From NCBI GenBank assembly GCA_023444055.1, contig JAEZRV010000023.1, forward strand, positions 1 to 64,000: a stretch of 64,000 nucleotides of DNA, read 5' to 3'. Positions 60,161 through 64,000 of this stretch are shown here, one piece after another (position 1 is the first letter of the stretch; each line of letters opens with the position of its first letter). The notes under the pieces are model-generated. The model was not told where the DNA came from. It was given only the letters and a program-made list of their open reading frames with translations, and ran no database searches. Source of the stretch: Bacillota bacterium. GTDB lineage: Bacteria; Bacillota; Clostridia; Acetivibrionales; DSM-1351. The translations under genes and the position numbers were made by a program.

Positions 60161-61612
60161 TTATTGCTGAACTTCTTCACTTTTTACTTGTTTTATAATT
60201 TCCTCAGGTTTGATACCGCCCTTTTTCAATAAATCTAAAACGTTCAAACCTGTAATTGCCTCAACACTCTCAGGTAGCTGTGAAATAATATCTGTCACAT
60301 ATCCTGTAACCTTTGCTGCGCCTTTTGCTTCTCCGCTGTTGCCATTGTCAACAATAACAATTTTTTCAGTTTTAGCGAGAGGACTTGCTATTGCATTTGC
60401 AATCTCAGGCAACTTTTCAATAACCATCTGAGTAACAGCAGCATCATTGTACAACTTGAAGGCTTCGGCTTTCTTTGCCATTGCTGATGCTTCAGCTTCA
60501 CCCTTTGCCCTGATAATTTCTACCTCGGCCATACCTTCAGCTCTCTTTGCCTTTGCCTTAGCTTCACCTTCCATCTCTATTGCACGAGCTCTTGCCTCAG
60601 CAGTTGCAAACTCTCTGTACTTATTTGCATCGGCAATTTTTGTTGCCTGATAGTTATCTGCATCTGCCTGCTTTTTAATAGTGGCTTCCAATTCCTTTTC
60701 TTTTCTGAGTGCTTCTTGTTCTGCTAACTCAATTTCCTTCTGCTTCTTAGTTATCTCAACCTGCATTGCAGTCTCGGCAACTTCTTTTTTAACGATATTA
60801 GCTTGTATTTCGTATGCAAGGTCTGCGTCTGCCTTCGCAGTCTGCTGATCCTTGTTGTAGGATTGAACCTTAAGTTCTTTATTCTTATTTTCTTCCGCAA
60901 TCCTTGTTTCAGACTGTATTCTAGCAGCTTCTCCCTCTCTATTAGCCTCAGCAGTCTTAACCTTTGTTTCCTTGGTTGCCTCTGCCTCTGCAATCTGGGC
61001 ATCTCTCTTTACTTCTGCAATTCTTGGCTTTCCAAGTGCTTCTAAGTAACCATTCTTATCAGATATGTCCTTGATAGTTAATACCTTTAGCTCAAGTCCC
61101 ATATTCTGCAATTCTGTAGCTGCTACGCCCTGAACATGTGATGCAAATGTCTCTCTATCCTTGTAAATTGTTTCAACTGTCATTTTTGATACTATTTCAC
61201 GTAACTTACCTTCAAGTACCTGTTGAGTTGTCTTTGAAATAATACCCAACATGTAATCCAAGCCCTTTGATGTATTAAACTGCTCTGCTGCTGACAATAT
61301 AGAGTCTTTATCAGATTTGACCTTTACAACAGCCACACCGTCTGCAACAATTCCAACACCTTGAGATGTTAATGCACCATCAATTCTGATATCAATTTGC
61401 ATGTTTTCTAATGATATAACATCCATTCTTTCAAGCAAAGGTACAACAATACCGCCTCCGCCTGTAATAACTCTTCTGCCTCTAAAACCTGTAACTACTA
61501 ATGCTTTGTCCTGCGGTACCTTCTTGTACATGTTGAACAAACAAATAATCAAAGTAAATAGAACTACTGTAATAATAGCTGGTATTACGTAAATTGAATA
61601 TTCTCCTGTCAT
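60161..61612 (-). CDS. Flotillin-like SPFH protein
   Basis: A 483-residue protein with one N-terminal helix (VIPAIITVVLFTLIICLFNMY), an SPFH domain (about 30-200), then a long charged Ala/Glu/Lys coiled coil (about 200-380) rich in AEAxA heptads, and a C-terminal oligomerising part. This is the FloT/YuaG layout. Flotillins build membrane microdomains and affect fluidity and protein assembly. The NfeD protein encoded upstream is its usual partner (YuaF-YuaG). Confidence 0.93.
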   Translation of the reverse strand: MTGEYSIYVIPAIITVVLFTLIICLFNMYKKVPQDKALVVTGFRGRRVITGGGGIVVPLLERMDVISLENMQIDIRIDGALTSQGVGIVADGVAVVKVKSDKDSILSAAEQFNTSKGLDYMLGIISKTTQQVLEGKLREIVSKMTVETIYKDRETFASHVQGVAATELQNMGLELKVLTIKDISDKNGYLEALGKPRIAEVKRDAQIAEAEATKETKVKTAEANREGEAARIQSETRIAEENKNKELKVQSYNKDQQTAKADADLAYEIQANIVKKEVAETAMQVEITKKQKEIELAEQEALRKEKELEATIKKQADADNYQATKIADANKYREFATAEARARAIEMEGEAKAKAKRAEGMAEVEIIRAKGEAEASAMAKKAEAFKLYNDAAVTQMVIEKLPEIANAIASPLAKTEKIVIVDNGNSGEAKGAAKVTGYVTDIISQLPESVEAITGLNVLDLLKKGGIKPEEIIKQVKSEEVQQ

Positions 61613-61675
61613 TTTAAATGCTCCTTTTCTTATTTTTTTAAATTAATTATAACCTCAGTATATATTTTTTTCATT

Positions 61676-61762
61676 TGAGCAACATCGCTCACTTTGATGA
61701 AAACCCTTTTCCCTTTGAATCTAAGCTATCAAAACCTCAAAATGCTATACGTAGAGAATGAG
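61676..61762. repeat. Family D element, copy 2
   Basis: AACATCGCTCACT at 61681 and CCTCAAAATGCTATA at 61735 match the element at 3007-3129 in sequence and spacing. The outer arms are weaker. It lies between nfeD-like and flotillin genes, so it is in their shared transcript. Confidence 0.45.
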
Positions 61763-61780
61763 TTTTTTTATTAACACTTT

Positions 61781-62479
61781 TTAAATACTAGATATTTCAC
61801 TTATATAAAATATATTGTCTTCTATTTTACATATCACTACTTTTTGACCTTGCTGTACAGTCTTCCCTTCAATATGCTTTGCTGGTGCATTACACCTCAA
61901 AGAGTTCACTGTATACGTAATAGTTCCAAAGCCATCAGCAAGTACATCTGTGGTAACTTCAGCAGAAGCTCCGATTAACATTTCTCTGGACACATTTGAA
62001 GTATTTTCACTCCTGTAAATAGGTTTTGCCACAAAATTGTATAACAGTGCTGAAACAATCACTCCTGATGCTGATGCAATAACTAATGTAATTGCATCAT
62101 TCCATTTAAAATAATTTACTCCCAATATTCCTAATCCACCAAAAACAGTTAAAAAGGATACTGCAACTATTGGATTTAATATTATTGCAAACCAAGATAT
62201 CACACTGTGTGAAACTCCTGAGCTTTCACCTGCAGAATGTCCATGATGTGCATCAACATTACTAACTTGGCTCCCATCTGCAGAATGTATTGCGTGTCCT
62301 GCATCTGTTTGAACATGCCCACCTTCAATATGCCCACTATCAATGTGTCCATGGTGACCACTCATATCAGCTCCAAAATCCCCTTGTGAATGAAGTGATC
62401 CTGAAATTCCGCTAATAATTAACGAAATCACCGTATAAAAGACACCTACTAAAAATACAACTACATAAAAATCAGACAT
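61781..62479 (-). CDS. NfeD-like membrane protein with histidine-rich loop
   Basis: A 232-residue protein with an N-terminal helix, a loop of about 70 residues, three helices (ISWFAIILNPIVAVSF onwards) and a C-terminal OB-fold of NfeD type (GASAEVTTDVLADGFGTITY). The loop has 15 or so histidines (GHHGHIDSGHIEGGH, DAHHGHSAG) and could bind Zn, Ni or Cu. I start at MSDFYV (62479) after GGAGAGGAGG; the 22 upstream codons have no ribosome site. NfeD proteins serve flotillin function. Confidence 0.87.
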   Translation of the reverse strand: MSDFYVVVFLVGVFYTVISLIISGISGSLHSQGDFGADMSGHHGHIDSGHIEGGHVQTDAGHAIHSADGSQVSNVDAHHGHSAGESSGVSHSVISWFAIILNPIVAVSFLTVFGGLGILGVNYFKWNDAITLVIASASGVIVSALLYNFVAKPIYRSENTSNVSREMLIGASAEVTTDVLADGFGTITYTVNSLRCNAPAKHIEGKTVQQGQKVVICKIEDNIFYISEISSI

Positions 62480-62905
62480 GATTAACCTCCTCTCCAATAA
62501 CTCTGTGACAATGAATATGTAATTACAATTATTTACCACATGCACACATTATAATCTATCTCTAGAGGTTCCACAAGAGCTGCTTTGACTTGATTCTATT
62601 CTAATTGTACCATAAATTGTTACTAAATTCACAAGTAATTTTTTGTCATTACGTAAATACTATTATCTTCGATTATCTCCGTTTTTCGCCCTAGTCCATT
62701 TGATATAAACAGTAGTCCGCTTGGTGAGAACACAAGTGGAAAAACAGCAAATTTTCACTCTCATCATATCAGCGGTAGCCAATAAGATTCATAAAAATTT
62801 ACTGTTTTTTAAACACTGACTAACAGTTGAGTTATCTCCACTATTTGAGATTGGCGAGAACATAAGTATAAATATTATACAAAAACTATTGCATTAGGAT
62901 ACAAA
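62480..62905. other. Spacer between nfeD-like and dockerin genes
   Basis: AT-rich with a near-duplicate motif: TTGGTGAGAACACAAGT at 62721 and TTGGCGAGAACATAAGT at 62851, 130 bases apart. No gene. The NfeD promoter should lie near 62500-62640. Confidence 0.45.
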
Positions 62906-62953
62906 AAATACCAGTGTAACAGCTAATTTTTTTTAGCTATCACACTGGTATTT
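62906..62953 (-). terminator. Terminator of the dockerin gene
   Basis: AAATACCAGTGTGATAGCTA pairs with TAGCTGTTACACTGGTATTT, then TTTTG on the minus strand. Lies 45 bases past the stop. Confidence 0.88.
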
Positions 62954-62997
62954 AGTGGTTAAAAAGTTATTTTAATTTATGCTATTTAGCCCTGTCT

Positions 62998-64000
62998 TTA
63001 TGGTTTATGTGGCAGTTGTGTAACAGTACCCAGCAGATATTGCTTGAATACTGCAAAATCAAGTGCATCAATTGCTTTATCAAGATTTAAATCTGCAGCT
63101 AAAAGGTCATTTTCTACAGAAAAATCTGTAACAGTGCCAAGAAGATACATTTTCATTAATGCATAGTCTGTAGCATCAATGCCTTTATCCCCATTAAGGT
63201 CTCCTACAATAGTTGTAGGTGCTACTGCTTTTCCAAATACAAACCAGTTGAGGTTGAGCAGGTAACTTCCTCCACCTGTAAATTTAAGGTATAGATCATG
63301 TTTTCCGCTTACCTTTTCAATATCACATTTAACATCAGCCCAAGTCTGCCAGTCGCCGGTTCCAGTAACAGCACAAGTTCCAATCTTAGTGCCGTCAGCC
63401 TTATCTAGCCTAATCTCAATATTTCCTCCGCTAGCATTACCACTGGCTACTCTTGCTTGGAAGCTTGTTGCACCATCGCCAAAGTCAACATTTTGATAAA
63501 CAGCATAGTCACCGTTCTCAATATATCCTACATTGTCCCCACCGTCAGTATCCTTACAAGCTTCAGTTTGAATTCCAAACGAATCATCATATCTCTCTGC
63601 TTCGACTTTTGTAAATGGTGATATTGGTCCACTACCAGCATCTAATTTCTCACCGTCAAAAGGAACAACGATAACCTTACTTCCATGTCTATCATTTCCA
63701 CCATCTTTGTCTTTAGCAACGTCTATTACTGCAAGTGTCATCGCAACTACATGACCGTTCTCTATGTACACATTAGGACGTTCAATCTTATTCCAATGAT
63801 TAACCGTACCGTCTGTGTATCTTAAAAAGTTTGTTGTTGGATCATAAGCAATTCCAGACTCAAGCTTCCAGTTACTTATGCCATCCTTAGAGGTAAGGTG
63901 ATAAGCCTTACGAGTATCCCACTTATTGGCAGTAACATGATACTTTCCACCGCTATACCACATGCAAGGGTCTTCCATGTTAACTGTTGGACAACCTGGA
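62998..64000 (-). CDS. Cellulosomal CBM6-dockerin enzyme (5' end outside window)
   Basis: The frame stays open to position 64000 (PGCPTVNMEDP before the first internal Met), so the start is beyond the window. Visible parts in order: the end of a beta-propeller-like glycosidase (MEDPCMWYSGGKYHVT), a CBM6-like module (VEAERYDDSFGIQTEACKD to LNLNWFVFG), then a type I dockerin with two calcium loops, GDLNGDKGIDATDYALMK and ADLNLDKAIDALDFAVFK. Dockerins plug enzymes into cohesins of a scaffoldin. The catalytic family is probably GH43/117-like, not certain. It indicates a cellulosome-producing clostridium. Confidence 0.85.
   Translation of the reverse strand, partial: PGCPTVNMEDPCMWYSGGKYHVTANKWDTRKAYHLTSKDGISNWKLESGIAYDPTTNFLRYTDGTVNHWNKIERPNVYIENGHVVAMTLAVIDVAKDKDGGNDRHGSKVIVVPFDGEKLDAGSGPISPFTKVEAERYDDSFGIQTEACKDTDGGDNVGYIENGDYAVYQNVDFGDGATSFQARVASGNASGGNIEIRLDKADGTKIGTCAVTGTGDWQTWADVKCDIEKVSGKHDLYLKFTGGGSYLLNLNWFVFGKAVAPTTIVGDLNGDKGIDATDYALMKMYLLGTVTDFSVENDLLAADLNLDKAIDALDFAVFKQYLLGTVTQLPHKP

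Noticed and set aside
62721..62867. Pair of TTGGYGAGAACAYAAGT motifs as a CRISPR-like array
   Set aside because: Only two units with 130 bases between them and no cas genes.

Overview
The window looks like a chromosomal segment from a low-GC, Gram-positive, anaerobic, cellulolytic clostridium, probably near Ruminiclostridium. A type I dockerin at the right edge implies cellulosome-type plant-wall degradation. Indolepyruvate ferredoxin oxidoreductase implies anaerobic amino-acid metabolism. SLH and copper-amine-oxidase-like wall modules, strong GGAGG ribosome sites and AT-rich spacers fit the same group. This assignment is inference from gene content; no rRNA or other taxonomic marker is present.

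Layout. 0-5 kb: start of a secreted protein cut by the edge, tRNA-Leu, an HD-GYP protein, a metallophosphoesterase and a phosphohexomutase. 5-9 kb: uvrB with lrgA and lrgB, under a LexA-like palindrome. 9-14 kb: mntP, trpS, a 58-residue membrane protein, queT and an FAD protein. Their leaders share an unusual Shine-Dalgarno/hairpin/ATG element, which is the most novel signal here. 14-20 kb: cyclophilin, histidine phosphatase and a divergent type IIA topoisomerase pair. 20-30 kb: a small gene with an ATA in place of its start codon, an acidic protein, a GT-C/FAD/GT-C cassette and a modular wall protein. 30-39 kb: flavin reductase-like protein, DUF4097 lipoprotein, folT under a tetrahydrofolate riboswitch, SLH protein and a MacAB-type exporter. 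39-43 kb: iorA-iorB-paaK. 43-49 kb: methyltransferase and a very AT-rich three-gene operon that resembles Lamassu/ABC-3C anti-phage systems. 49-56 kb: ABC-F protein and a second ABC exporter with a CARDB-like partner. 56-60 kb: thiS-thiF-thiG-thiH-thiE. 60-62.5 kb: flotillin and NfeD. 63-64 kb: CBM6-dockerin enzyme, cut by the edge.

The intergenic DNA is rich in small dispersed repeats. At least four miniature inverted-repeat families occur, plus a twin-hairpin terminator with compensatory base changes, a six-base periodic tract and a 46-bp tandem array. No transposase gene, CRISPR array or rRNA is visible.

How genes work together. ThiS/ThiF/ThiG/ThiH make and couple the thiazole and ThiE joins it to the pyrimidine; thiC and thiD are not here. 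IorAB oxidises aryl-pyruvates to aryl-acetyl-CoA and the PaaK-like ligase interconverts aryl acids and their CoA esters. The nuclease-like, middle and SMC-like proteins are translationally coupled and probably act as one defence complex. LrgAB is translationally coupled to UvrB, linking murein-hydrolase control to a DNA-damage operon.
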